A DNA stretch of 64,000 nt from Paenibacillus barcinonensis. GTDB lineage: Bacteria; Bacillota; Bacilli; Paenibacillales; Paenibacillaceae. Shown one piece after another: positions 20,028 through 28,709 of the stretch. The number at the start of each line of letters is the position of its first letter. Positions within the stretch are counted from its first letter, which is position 1. The translations under genes and the position numbers were made by a program. The notes beneath the pieces were generated by a model that did no database searches, was not told the origin of the DNA, and saw only the letters and a list, made by a program, of their open reading frames with translations. The DNA lies in contig NZ_QJSW01000002.1 in assembly GCF_003217495.1 (NCBI RefSeq), positions 62,001-126,000 on the forward strand. The letters are read 5' to 3'.

Positions 20028-20046
20028 TTATAGGTTAAACCTATAA
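20028..20046. promoter_or_regulatory. Perfect palindrome resembling a LysR-type operator
   Basis: TTATAGGTT-A-AACCTATAA, with 9-bp arms around one base. It contains ATAG-N7-CTAT, a T-N11-A type box bound by many LysR regulators. It is about 130 bp upstream of leuC and 320 bp from the divergent LysR gene. The distance suits control of leuCD; the protein bound is inferred from position only. Confidence 0.55.
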
Positions 20047-20062
20047 TGGGGAAAATGGAAAG

Positions 20063-20087
20063 AAACCGCTGTTCATAACAGCAGTTT
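20063..20087. other. Small hairpin in the leuC/LysR intergenic region
   Basis: AAAC-c-GCTGTT-cat-AACAGC-a-GTTTT folds into a stem with one mismatch and ends in a U-rich stretch on the plus strand. It lies between the palindrome and the Fur-box match. It could be a weak terminator or a leader structure; function not assigned. Confidence 0.4.
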
Positions 20088-20092
20088 TAATT

Positions 20093-20111
20093 GATAACAA
20101 TTATCATTATC
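20093..20111. promoter_or_regulatory. Strong Fur-box match between leuC and a LysR gene
   Basis: GATAACAATTATCATTATC matches 16 of 19 positions of the classic Fur consensus GATAATGATAATCATTATC. It is ~196 bp upstream of leuC and ~257 bp upstream of the LysR gene. Iron control would fit leuC, an Fe-S enzyme, or could drive a small RNA from the 250 bp of noncoding DNA to its right. Which promoter it controls is not shown by the sequence. Confidence 0.6.
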
Positions 20112-20230
20112 ATGTAATCCCTATACTACGTTGCTGTTCTGCTTCTGTCAATGCTTTAGTGTGTAATCTTTTATTTGGCGGCTCCATAAATACTCAGCTC
20201 TGTGCCGGCCTTAACCAATGCAGGCCTCAT

Positions 20231-20276
20231 CCAGAGCAAATGCAGTTGTGCTCGTGATCACGAGCGTTTGATCTGG
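20231..20276. other. Structured intergenic hairpin upstream of the LysR gene
   Basis: Outer arms CCAGAgCAAA and TTTGaTCTGG enclose the perfect palindrome GCTCGTGATCACGAGC (20250-20265). It has no U-run, so it is not an obvious terminator. It could be an operator or part of a noncoding transcript starting near the Fur-box match. Confidence 0.4.
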
Positions 20277-20367
20277 AGTCCAACGAATTTTGGCGTCTTA
20301 GTCATGACGAATTTTCAGCCTTTTAATGATATAATAGCCACATCAATGAAAGGAATGACATCAGATT

Positions 20368-21300
20368 ATGGAATTCAGACAACTTCAATATACACTGCAA
20401 ATTGCAGCTGAACGAAACTTTTCAAGAGCGGCGGAGAAATTACATATTGCGCAGCCTTCCTTGAGCCAGCAGCTATCCAAGCTAGAGAAGGAGCTCGGAG
20501 TTCTGCTTTTTCAAAGGAATACCAGTACAGTTGAGTTGACTCATGCGGGAGTCACATTTGTAGAGCAGGCTCAGAAAATTGTCGATGCCGTGGAGCTGCT
20601 GCGTCAGGAAATGTCCGATATTTCACAGCTTCGCAAAGGAAAGGTTGTTGTTGGCAGCATGCCAATCACCGGCTCTCATCTGCTTCCGCATGTACTCCCT
20701 GCTTTTCAGATGGCGTATCCTGATATAGAGGTCACTTTGCTAGAGGATTCCGGTGTTGCACTCGAAAAGCTGACGGCCAGCGGCAAGGCTGACCTCAGTC
20801 TGCTTTCCTTGCCTTTGCAGGAGCCAAGCTTGTCTTATGTTACGATTGGTGAGGAACGCATTGATCTGGCCGTACCACCGAATCATCGCTTGGCGCATCG
20901 CGGAGACCCTGAGCATCCACAGCCTGTGCGAATTGATGAGCTTCAGGAAGAGCCCTTCGTCGTATTAAAAAAGGGGCAGGGCTTTCGCAAGCTGACATTT
21001 GATCTGTGCGAACAGGCCGGCTTTGATCCACAGGTTGTGTTTGAGAGCACTAACATTGAAACGCTGCAATCGCTGGTGGCAACAGGCATGGGCATCACTC
21101 TGGTTCCCCGCTTTATCGCCCGTGCTCCGCGCAGTGAATTCGTGCCCGTGTACGTACCACTTGCCGATCCGACACCGAGCCGTACTCTTGTTGTCGCTTA
21201 CCGTCAAGGTCGAGTGCTGTCCAAAGCAGCCGAGGCCTTCATTCAAACCTTTCAGCAAACGGTCGCAGCGCTTTCTAAATCCGATAGCTTGCCAGGTTGA
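20368..21300 (+). CDS. LysR-family transcriptional regulator
   Basis: 310 aa. The N-terminal winged helix (residues 1-60: MEFRQLQYTLQIAAERNFSR, then AQPSLSQQLSKLEKELGVLL) is typical, followed by an effector domain of two alpha/beta lobes (~90-300; GKVVVGSMPITGSHLLPHVL, TGMGITLVPRF). Resembles the OxyR/CynR/HypT side of the family. Divergent from leuCD, with an ATAG-N7-CTAT palindrome between, so it may control leuCD and itself. The ribosome site is weak (AAAGGA, rather far upstream). Effector unknown. Confidence 0.88.
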   Translation: MEFRQLQYTLQIAAERNFSRAAEKLHIAQPSLSQQLSKLEKELGVLLFQRNTSTVELTHAGVTFVEQAQKIVDAVELLRQEMSDISQLRKGKVVVGSMPITGSHLLPHVLPAFQMAYPDIEVTLLEDSGVALEKLTASGKADLSLLSLPLQEPSLSYVTIGEERIDLAVPPNHRLAHRGDPEHPQPVRIDELQEEPFVVLKKGQGFRKLTFDLCEQAGFDPQVVFESTNIETLQSLVATGMGITLVPRFIARAPRSEFVPVYVPLADPTPSRTLVVAYRQGRVLSKAAEAFIQTFQQTVAALSKSDSLPG

Positions 21301-21465
21301 GGTGCTGGCTGCCCAGACCGTTTACAGTTTATGGTTAACCTGCTCGTTGCAAGAATACATCGCCATCATCTGTTGAAAACATCTGGTTGGAGCAAGAAGC
21401 TGGTCTGAAGCCGATACTGCCTTCAGCCAGCTTGCCGCCAGAGCACCCTTTCCAAGCTTTTCCGA

Positions 21466-22284
21466 CTACTTCCCGCCAAAATAAATACTGGGTCTGCGAT
21501 CCTCAAACACTGGAATGCGTCCACGGACTTCATCAACCAAAGCAGGACGAATCATGCCCGTTACAATCTCTTCCCCTTCGCCGCCTTCAGCTACAATCTC
21601 ACCCCATGGGTCAATGATCAGAGAGTGACCAAAAAATTCCGTGTCTCCCCCTTTTCCCACACGATTACATGCAATAACATACATCTGATTCTCAATCGCT
21701 CGCGCCGTCAGTAGTGTGCGCCAGTGGTGCATACGCGGATGCGGCCATTCCGCCGGCACAATTAAAGCACGTGCACCGCTCAAAGCAAGCGTCCGGGCCA
21801 ATTCGGGAAATCGTATATCATAACAGATCGACGCCCCTGCGGTCAGACCATTGCTCAACTCAAACATTTCAGGCAGGGCTCCCGGTTCCAAATATTTTTC
21901 CTCATCCATCAAACGGAACAAGTGAAGTTTATCGTAACGGGATACTTCTTCCCCTGCTTCATTATAGACATACATCGTATTGTAGATTTGTGCCTCACGC
22001 TTTTCGGCAATAGAGCCGCCCACAATCGAAAGCTCATGCTTCTTGGCAAAAGCAGACAGCCATGCTCTTGACGTTTGCCCCTCCGGGTCAGCCAGCTCAT
22101 GAATTTGCGGCAAAGCATAACCTGTGTTCCACATTTCTGGAAGCACGGCCAGCTTCAAATCCGGATATTGCTCTACTGCACGTTCCAGCAGCATTTGCAT
22201 ATGAGCATGGTTAGCTTCCGGGTCTCCCAGCTTAATATCCCCTTGAATCAATGCCACCCGCAATTCACCTTGTTGTTCCGTCAT
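21466..22284 (-). CDS. mtnU: Carbon-nitrogen hydrolase, probable omega-amidase of methionine salvage
   Basis: 272 aa from the ATG at 22284; an in-frame TTG at 22302 lies where the GGAGG ribosome site sits, so it is rejected. Nitrilase-superfamily catalytic triad: Glu in AVLPEMWNTGY, Lys in RYDKLHLF, Cys in GASICYDIRFPEL. Divergent from mtnE, the aminotransferase that makes methionine from ketomethylthiobutyrate. In B. subtilis MtnU (YkrU) pairs with MtnE and hydrolyses the resulting 2-oxoglutaramate, pulling the transamination forward. The function is inferred from family and context. Convergent with the LysR gene. Confidence 0.82.
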   Translation of the reverse strand: MTEQQGELRVALIQGDIKLGDPEANHAHMQMLLERAVEQYPDLKLAVLPEMWNTGYALPQIHELADPEGQTSRAWLSAFAKKHELSIVGGSIAEKREAQIYNTMYVYNEAGEEVSRYDKLHLFRLMDEEKYLEPGALPEMFELSNGLTAGASICYDIRFPELARTLALSGARALIVPAEWPHPRMHHWRTLLTARAIENQMYVIACNRVGKGGDTEFFGHSLIIDPWGEIVAEGGEGEEIVTGMIRPALVDEVRGRIPVFEDRRPSIYFGGK

Positions 22285-22410
22285 ACCCCAACACTCCTCC
22301 AAAACTTAATACTTGATATCATAGCCTGATCCTGGCAAAATCTGCAACTGTCCTACTGCAAATACCAGCAAACCAATCAGGTGTTTTTTCCATCAGTTTT
22401 TCACGCGTCT

Positions 22411-22461
22411 CGGCAACACTTGAATTCCAGACCAATCGGCAACACTTGAATTCCAGACCAA
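22411..22461. repeat. Two perfect 25-bp tandem direct repeats in the mtnU-mtnE promoter region
   Basis: The 25-base unit starting CGGCAACACTTGAATTCC occurs at 22411-22435 and again at 22437-22461, separated by one base (period 26). It lies in the 341-bp divergent region between mtnU and mtnE. A tandem operator or a simple slippage duplication are both possible. No S-box (SAM riboswitch) signature was seen in this region. Confidence 0.8.
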
Positions 22462-22625
22462 ATCGTTTAATGGATAGACATGGCCTTGCTCTACAGCCGC
22501 AAGAGTTCTCCACTCTGGACTTTGCTCAAGCCTTACTCCCTTATCCCCCTATACAGCTCGGGATTGACGTGATAAATTAATAAAAACGTTTGGCTATATA
22601 ATGAACCTTCGGAGTGATAAATACA

Positions 22626-23834
22626 ATGAATAATGCTGACTACACCTCTTCACGTTCTGCTTTTCCTATTCCATCTGCCGATATGCTGTCACAGCTACCT
22701 ACGCAATTTTTTGCAACACTTGTGCAAAATGTAAATCGCGAGATTGCAGATGGTCATGATGTAATCAATCTGGGCCAAGGCAACCCTGACACGCCTACAC
22801 CGCCACATATTGTTACATCGCTGCAAGCATCTGCGGAGAACCCGCTTTATCACAAGTACTCCCCATTTCGTGGATATGCCTTCCTCAAGGAAGCTGTCGC
22901 CAAACGTTATAAGGAGGACTACAATGTCGAGCTTGATCCCGAAACCGAAGTTGCTATTCTTTTTGGCGGCAAAACCGGACTCGTTCAGTTACCCCAAATC
23001 TTATTAAATCCGGGTGACGTATGCCTTGTTCCGGATCCGGGGTACCCGGATTACTGGTCGGGCGTTGCAATCGCGCAGGCACGTATGAGCTTTATGCCTT
23101 TATTGGAAGGTAACGCATTTTTGCCGGATTACGAGGCAATCTCTGCGGATGACCGCCAGCGGGCTAAGCTGATGTTTCTGAATTATCCCAACAACCCTAC
23201 CTCCGCTACGGCTCCGTTATCGTTCTATGAGGACACCGTTGAATTTGCCATAAAACATCAGATTGTTGTGGCTAGTGATTTTGCATATGGCGCAATCGGA
23301 TACGATGGGCATCGCCCCGTCAGCTTCTTGCAAGCTCCTGGCGCAAAAGAAGTGGGCATCGAGTTTTATACGTTATCCAAAACGTACAATATGGCTGGAT
23401 GGCGTGTCGGCTTTGCACTGGGCAATGCAGAGATTATTTCCAAAATCAATCTGCTACAGGATCACATTTACGTTAGCCTGTTTGGCGGCATTCAGGCTGC
23501 AGCTGCCACAGCACTCACGGGTCCGCAGGATTGTGTCACCTCGCTTGTAGCCAAGTATGCATCCCGGCGTGATGCGTTTTATGAAGCTCTCTCCTCCATT
23601 GGCTGGCAAGCTCCAAAACCGAAAGGTTCTTTTTTCGGCTGGCTGCCTGTACCTGGCGGCTACAGCTCTGCCGACTTTGCAAACCTCCTGCTGAGAGAGG
23701 CTAAAGTAGCCGTTGCGCCAGGAATCGGCTTTGGTTCCCATGGGGAAGGGTATGTCCGCATCGGTCTTCTGAGTGATGAACAACGATTGCAGGAGGCAGC
23801 AGAGCGAATTGGCAGGCTGCAGCTCTTCAAGTAA
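22626..23834 (+). CDS. mtnE: Methionine-salvage aminotransferase (glutamine/ketomethylthiobutyrate type)
   Basis: 402 aa from ATG 22626 with GGAG upstream (a GTG at 22614 overlaps that site). A class I/II PLP aminotransferase: the PLP lysine is in YTLSKTYNMAGWR, with NLGQGNPDTPTPPHI, LFGGKTGLVQLPQ and NYPNNPTSA. The sequence is very close to B. subtilis MtnE as I know it. It converts 2-oxo-4-methylthiobutanoate to methionine in the last step of the 5'-methylthioadenosine salvage pathway. Divergent from mtnU; followed by the T-box of proBAC. Confidence 0.9.
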   Translation: MNNADYTSSRSAFPIPSADMLSQLPTQFFATLVQNVNREIADGHDVINLGQGNPDTPTPPHIVTSLQASAENPLYHKYSPFRGYAFLKEAVAKRYKEDYNVELDPETEVAILFGGKTGLVQLPQILLNPGDVCLVPDPGYPDYWSGVAIAQARMSFMPLLEGNAFLPDYEAISADDRQRAKLMFLNYPNNPTSATAPLSFYEDTVEFAIKHQIVVASDFAYGAIGYDGHRPVSFLQAPGAKEVGIEFYTLSKTYNMAGWRVGFALGNAEIISKINLLQDHIYVSLFGGIQAAAATALTGPQDCVTSLVAKYASRRDAFYEALSSIGWQAPKPKGSFFGWLPVPGGYSSADFANLLLREAKVAVAPGIGFGSHGEGYVRIGLLSDEQRLQEAAERIGRLQLFK

Positions 23835-23875
23835 ACGTATCGTTCATTTTGCATAAGTGCATGGGCACAATCCCT

Positions 23876-23904
23876 TTGCATATGCCAACTTTCCATGGTA
23901 TGTT
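23876..23904 (+). promoter_or_regulatory. Probable sigma-A promoter of the T-box/proBAC operon
   Basis: TTGCAT and TATGTT are separated by 17 bases, immediately upstream of the T-box leader. Confidence 0.6.
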
Positions 23905-23911
23905 ATAAGAA

Positions 23912-24160
23912 ATCGTTAGAACGAAACGTGATGACGGGACCAGTAAGAGTGAACCAGCTGCGTACAGAGAGTAAATTCCATTCGGTTGAGAGAATTTACC
24001 GTAGCTTCTCTCCGAAACCTACCCCTGAGCGGCCTGTTGTACACAGGACAGTGCCTTCTGTTACAGGGCATGAAGCCGGATGATCTGATCATCAATAAAG
24101 GTGGTACCGCGGAAGTAACGAACTTTCGTCCTTTTTAACCAAAGGACGAGAGTTTTTTTT
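23912..24160 (+). promoter_or_regulatory. T-box leader, proline-type, upstream of proBAC
   Basis: The near-invariant T-box core AAGGTGGTACCGCGG is at 24098-24112. A terminator hairpin follows (24121-24154, arms AACTTTCGTCCTTT / AAAGGACGAGAGTT) with eight Us. Upstream are stem-I features: the AG-rich ACGGGACCAGTAAG, the CAGAGAG turn near 23965, and a Pro codon CCT in the context GAAACCTAC at the expected specifier position. Uncharged tRNA-Pro should stabilise the antiterminator and allow transcription of proBAC when proline is short. Proline specificity comes from the codon and the downstream genes. Confidence 0.9.
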
Positions 24161-24216
24161 GTACCTGAACTGGCTGCTCACAATCACTGATTAATTATGT
24201 TTAAGGAAGTGAAACC

Positions 24217-25320
24217 ATGACTTCACGTATTGTCGTTAAAATCGGGAGCAGCTCATTAACTACCGAGGAGGGCGGTCTGGATCGCCAGGCGATATCTTTT
24301 TTTGCAGACGAAATTGCCGCTCTTGCAGCACAGGGCCACGAAGTTTTGCTAGTCACCTCTGGAGCAGTTGCTGCCGGATTTCGGGAGATTGGATATCCTC
24401 AGCGTCCCAAACTGTTGCATGAAAAACAAGCGGCGGCGGCTGTCGGGCAGGCTTTGCTGATGCAGGCATATCAACAGGCTTTTGCAGCGCACCGCGTTAC
24501 TACAGCGCAAATTTTACTGACCCGTACCGACTTTCACAGCCGTAAACGTATGGGAAATGCAGGGATGACTGTAGAGGAGCTGATCAAGCAGGGTGTCATT
24601 CCTATTTTCAACGAAAATGATACGGTATCTATTGACGAGTTGAAATTCGGGGATAATGATCTCTTGTCTGCGTTAGTTGCCAATCTGGTCAAGGCTCAGC
24701 ATCTTATCATTGTGACGGATACCAACGGCCTGTATACCGCTGATCCGCGCAAAGATCCGGCTGCAACTCGGTATGACCGCATCCCCGAGATTACAGCCGA
24801 GATTTACGCCTACGCTGGCGGCTCGGGAACTACCGTGGGAACGGGCGGCATGCGGTCCAAAGTTGATGCGGCCAAGGTTGCTACACGCGGCGGTGTACCT
24901 GTTTTTGTAGGCAGTGTCAAAGAGCCAGGTGATATGCAGCTTGCTGTAGATGGAACGGGTAAAGGGACCTATTTTGAGACAAAGCTGGCTTCACTCTCCC
25001 GTAAAAAGCAGTGGCTCGGCTTTATGTCTACACCGCTTGGTACAGTCGTGGTCGATCATGGTGCCGAGGAAGCGCTCGTACATGGCGGGCACAGTCTGCT
25101 TCCTGTAGGGGTCAAGCGTGTTCTGGGGACATTCCATGCAGGTGATGTCGTGGAAGTGCTTGGACCAGATGATTCACTTCTGGGACGGGGGATCGTCAAT
25201 TACGATGATGATCAGCTCCGTCAGATTGCGGGAATGGCTAGTGGCGAGGTAATGAAACACCTGAACAGCATACACCGACTTGAAGTTATTCATCGCGATG
25301 AATGGATTACATTAAAATAA
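24217..25320 (+). CDS. proB: Glutamate 5-kinase
   Basis: 367 aa with AAGGAAG upstream. An N-terminal amino-acid-kinase domain (VVKIGSSSLTTEEGG, LLVTSGAVAAG, FNENDTVSIDEL, FGDNDLLSALVANL, GTGGMRSKVDAA) and a C-terminal PUA domain (~275-355). Phosphorylates glutamate in the first committed step of proline synthesis, normally inhibited by proline through the kinase domain. First gene after the proline T-box. Confidence 0.97.
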   Translation: MTSRIVVKIGSSSLTTEEGGLDRQAISFFADEIAALAAQGHEVLLVTSGAVAAGFREIGYPQRPKLLHEKQAAAAVGQALLMQAYQQAFAAHRVTTAQILLTRTDFHSRKRMGNAGMTVEELIKQGVIPIFNENDTVSIDELKFGDNDLLSALVANLVKAQHLIIVTDTNGLYTADPRKDPAATRYDRIPEITAEIYAYAGGSGTTVGTGGMRSKVDAAKVATRGGVPVFVGSVKEPGDMQLAVDGTGKGTYFETKLASLSRKKQWLGFMSTPLGTVVVDHGAEEALVHGGHSLLPVGVKRVLGTFHAGDVVEVLGPDDSLLGRGIVNYDDDQLRQIAGMASGEVMKHLNSIHRLEVIHRDEWITLK

Positions 25321-25342
25321 GACGCCTGAGGAGGAATGAACG

Positions 25343-26590
25343 ATGAGTGAAGTTCGTGAAAAAGCAAGCAAGGCCAAATCTGCCGTTTCCCGGCTGAATC
25401 GCTTGACGACTGAGCAAAAGAATACTGCACTGCACATCATGGCTGACGCCTTGATTGCACAATCCGAAGAGATCATTACCGCCAATGTGGAAGATCTGGA
25501 TCGCGGCCGAGAGCAAGGTACACCTGAGTCCATGCTGGATCGTTTGGCACTTAACAAGGAACGTATTGCGGGTATAGCCGAAGGTCTGCGTCAGATCGCA
25601 GAGCTACCCGATCCGGTCGGTGAGGTGCTTGAAACCTTTACCCGTCCAAACGGTCTGCACATCGAGAAGTTGCGGGTTCCTATCGGCTTGATCGGCATTA
25701 TCTATGAAGCACGTCCTAATGTGACCGTGGATGCCGCAGGGTTGTGCCTCAAAACAGGTAACGCAGTGCTGCTGCGTGGCGGCTCCTCTGCCCTGTCCTC
25801 CAATCGCAAAATCGTTGAGGTGCTGCATCAGGCGCTTGCAACAACCGAGATGCCGGCTGAAGCGCTGCAGCTCGTCGAAGACGCCGATCGTGCTTCCGTT
25901 GATGAGATGCTCAAGCTGAACGGCCTGCTGGATGTTATCATTCCACGCGGAGGAGCTTCGCTCATTCGCACAGTCGTGGCTAATGCAACCGTACCTGTGA
26001 TCGAAACAGGCGCTGGCATCTGCCATACGTATGTCGATGAATCCGCAGATGAAACGATGGCAACAGACATTGCAATCAATGCCAAGGCACAACGACCATC
26101 TGTATGCAACTCGATGGAAACGCTGCTGCTGCATGCCAATTATGCCGAAAAGCATCTGCCTGCACTGGCAGAACGTTTCCGTGAAGCGAATGTTGTTCTG
26201 AAGGGTTGCGAAACGGTTCGCCGCCTTGTGCCGACGGTACAGGAAGCAACGGAGGAGGACTACGCAACAGAGTATAACGATTATATTCTAAACATCCGCG
26301 TAGTGAACAACCTGGAAGAAGCGATGCAGCATATTACACAATATGGAACCAAACATTCGGAATGTATTGTAACTAAGGATACCGCCCATGCAGAACGCTT
26401 TATGCATGATGTGGATGCGGCCGCTGTATATCATAATGCATCCACTCGTTTCACAGACGGCTTCGAATTCGGATATGGGGCAGAGATCGGAATTAGTACG
26501 CAGAAGCTGCACGCACGGGGTCCAATGGGATTGCCTGCCCTAACCTCCAGCAAATACCGGATCACAGGTAACGGTCAGATTCGTCAATAA
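25343..26590 (+). CDS. proA: Gamma-glutamyl phosphate reductase
   Basis: 415 aa, GGAGGAAT before the ATG, 22 bp after proB. An aldehyde-dehydrogenase-fold enzyme reducing glutamyl-5-phosphate with NADPH. Motifs: IGLIGIIYEARPNVTVDAAG, GNAVLLRGGSSA, the catalytic-Cys region KAQRPSVCNSMETLL, and a C-terminal RGPMGLPALTSSKY. Normal length. Confidence 0.97.
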   Translation: MSEVREKASKAKSAVSRLNRLTTEQKNTALHIMADALIAQSEEIITANVEDLDRGREQGTPESMLDRLALNKERIAGIAEGLRQIAELPDPVGEVLETFTRPNGLHIEKLRVPIGLIGIIYEARPNVTVDAAGLCLKTGNAVLLRGGSSALSSNRKIVEVLHQALATTEMPAEALQLVEDADRASVDEMLKLNGLLDVIIPRGGASLIRTVVANATVPVIETGAGICHTYVDESADETMATDIAINAKAQRPSVCNSMETLLLHANYAEKHLPALAERFREANVVLKGCETVRRLVPTVQEATEEDYATEYNDYILNIRVVNNLEEAMQHITQYGTKHSECIVTKDTAHAERFMHDVDAAAVYHNASTRFTDGFEFGYGAEIGISTQKLHARGPMGLPALTSSKYRITGNGQIRQ

Positions 26591-26626
26591 TATTGGAATA
26601 CCAGTTATATAGGAGGAACGATAATT

Positions 26627-27493
26627 ATGAGCCAAGAGCAGCAGACATTACTACAACAAAAGATTACTTTCCACGGAGCTGGCGCAATGGCCGAGGCAAT
26701 CGTGCGTGGACTCATTTCCCGTCTTGTCGTTCGTCCTCAGGATATTACGATGCTGAATCGCAGCAATCTCAAGCGTCAGGAGGAGCTGAGCACCCGCTAC
26801 GCGGTACACACCGGCACAGCTTCGCAATCACAGGACATTCTTGCCTCCTCGCCGGTAATCGTGCTGTGTATGAAGCCCAAAGACGCCGCCGCAGCGCTGC
26901 GCGAATTAGGGCCTCTGTTGTCCCCGGACCAACTGATCGTATCGGTTATTGCAGGACTGTCGATTCGTACCATGCAGACTCTGCTCGGCCGCAAGCAGCC
27001 TATAGCCAGAACGATGCCTAACACCTCCAGCACCATTGGACTTGGTGCAACCGGACTTGCCTTCTCCGCAGAGATAACTGATGAACAGCGCAGCACTGTC
27101 ATGACACTTTTCGAAGCTGTAGGTATTGTAACGATTGTGCCAGAGGACAAACTTGAAGTGCTTACAGGTATTTCCGGCAGCGGACCTGCTTACGTATACT
27201 ATCTCATGGAAGCTATGATTGCAGCGGGAATCCGTGGTGGCTTGTCCAGCCAGCAGTCTCGCGATCTTACGGTGCAGACCGTGCTTGGTGCAGCACGTAT
27301 GGTGCAACAGACCGGTCTCGAACCGATGAAGCTGCGCAGTGATGTTACCTCGCCGGGAGGTGCAACACAAGCCGCGCTGAAAACGCTGGATGAAGGAGAC
27401 TTCTTTGAAAATGTCATCGCAGCCGTGGGACGTTGTGCTGAACGCTCACGTGAGATGGGAGCTGCATTGGAAGGAGATTTAAAACATGAATAA
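26627..27493 (+). CDS. proC: Pyrroline-5-carboxylate reductase
   Basis: 288 aa, AGGAGGAACG upstream. Rossmann start ITFHGAGAMAEAIVRGL; the C-terminal signature VLTGISGSGPAYVYYLMEAM; LRSDVTSPGGATQAAL near the end. NAD(P)H-dependent last step of proline synthesis. Its stop codon lies inside mtnW (8-bp overlap), so expression of the two is likely linked. Confidence 0.96.
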   Translation: MSQEQQTLLQQKITFHGAGAMAEAIVRGLISRLVVRPQDITMLNRSNLKRQEELSTRYAVHTGTASQSQDILASSPVIVLCMKPKDAAAALRELGPLLSPDQLIVSVIAGLSIRTMQTLLGRKQPIARTMPNTSSTIGLGATGLAFSAEITDEQRSTVMTLFEAVGIVTIVPEDKLEVLTGISGSGPAYVYYLMEAMIAAGIRGGLSSQQSRDLTVQTVLGAARMVQQTGLEPMKLRSDVTSPGGATQAALKTLDEGDFFENVIAAVGRCAERSREMGAALEGDLKHE

Positions 27494-28709
27494 TATGTGT
27501 ACTGCCACATATCGTCTGCATGATGATCATGCCGATTTCCACAAAAAAGCCCAGTCCATCGCCATCGGTATGACCGTTGGCAGCTGGACTGAGCTGCCTC
27601 AGGCCCAGCGTGAAGCGATGCAGAAGCACTTGGGCGAAGTGCTCAAGGTTGACGTGTATGAAGCCGAAGGCATGGCTCCAGGTGAGCGATATGCGGATAT
27701 TACGATTGGCTATCCGGATATTAACTTTAGTCAGGATATCCCTGCTCTGCTCGTAACCGTCTTTGGCAAAATCTCGATGGATGGACGAATCAAGCTGATA
27801 CAGCTTGGCTTCTCGGATGGTTTCTTACGTGCGTTCCCTGGGCCCAAGTTTGGCCTTCATGGTGTACGTGACCTGCTGGGCGTTCATGATCGACCTCTGC
27901 TCATGAGTATTTTCAAATCCGTGATCGGACTGAATACGGATGAACTGCGTGAACAGTTTATCCGTCAAGCTCTTGGCGGCGTTGACCTCATCAAGGATGA
28001 CGAAATTTTGTTTGAGAACCAGCTTACTCCGATTGAAAAAAGAGTTGAGGTCTGCATGAAGGCAGCCGAGCAGGCGCGCCAGGAGACAGGAAAAAAACTG
28101 CTCTATGCCGCCAATCTGACCGGTCCTACCTCACGCCTGAAGCAGCAGGCAGAACGTGCTATCGGTGCAGGAGCCAACGCACTGTTATTTAATGTGCTGT
28201 CCTATGGTTACGATGTGCTGCATGAATTAAGCAGTGACCCCGATATCAACGTGCCCATCATGGCTCACCCTGCACTTGCAGGCGCACTGTATCCATCACC
28301 GCATTACGGAATTTCCGCATCCGTGGTGCTGGGACAGTTAATGCGTCTGGCCGGAGCCGATCTTGTGCTCTTCCCTTCACCCTATGGCTCCGTTACGATG
28401 CCTAAGGAGGAAAACATGGCGATTACGGAACAACTTTTGACACCAGATCTGCCGGTAAGACCAAGCATGCCTGTGCCATCAGCCGGAATTCATCCGGGAC
28501 TTGTGCCGATGATTCTGAGAGACTTTGGCAAGGATGTCATTGTTAATGCTGGCGGCGGAATTCACGGACATCCGATGGGAACCGAAGCAGGTGGACGGGC
28601 TTTCTTGCAGGCGATTGAGGCTGCGGGACGTTCCATTCCGCTGGCAGAGCATGCTGCAGAGCACCCGGAACTGAAAAGCGCACTGGATTTATGGGGTGGC
28701 GAGCGATGA
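27486..28709 (+). CDS. mtnW: 2,3-diketo-5-methylthiopentyl-1-phosphate enolase (RuBisCO-like protein)
   Basis: 407 aa with AAGGAG upstream inside proC. RuBisCO-fold enolase of methionine salvage. Recognisable stretches: FPGPKFGLHGVRDLLG, GGVDLIKDDEILFEN (metal-binding loop with the modified-Lys position), MAHPALAGALYPSPHYG, VNAGGGIHGHPMG. It overlaps proC by 8 bp, placing a sulfur-salvage gene in a proline T-box operon. ATGA overlap with mtnX downstream. Confidence 0.94.
   Translation: MNNMCTATYRLHDDHADFHKKAQSIAIGMTVGSWTELPQAQREAMQKHLGEVLKVDVYEAEGMAPGERYADITIGYPDINFSQDIPALLVTVFGKISMDGRIKLIQLGFSDGFLRAFPGPKFGLHGVRDLLGVHDRPLLMSIFKSVIGLNTDELREQFIRQALGGVDLIKDDEILFENQLTPIEKRVEVCMKAAEQARQETGKKLLYAANLTGPTSRLKQQAERAIGAGANALLFNVLSYGYDVLHELSSDPDINVPIMAHPALAGALYPSPHYGISASVVLGQLMRLAGADLVLFPSPYGSVTMPKEENMAITEQLLTPDLPVRPSMPVPSAGIHPGLVPMILRDFGKDVIVNAGGGIHGHPMGTEAGGRAFLQAIEAAGRSIPLAEHAAEHPELKSALDLWGGER

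Noticed and set aside
21398-21432. Hairpin between the LysR gene and mtnU
   Set aside because: A stem forms but there is no U-run on either strand, so it is not called a terminator.
22285-22625. SAM riboswitch before mtnE
   Set aside because: Looked for because mtn genes often carry one; no S-box core sequence or terminator/antiterminator arrangement found.
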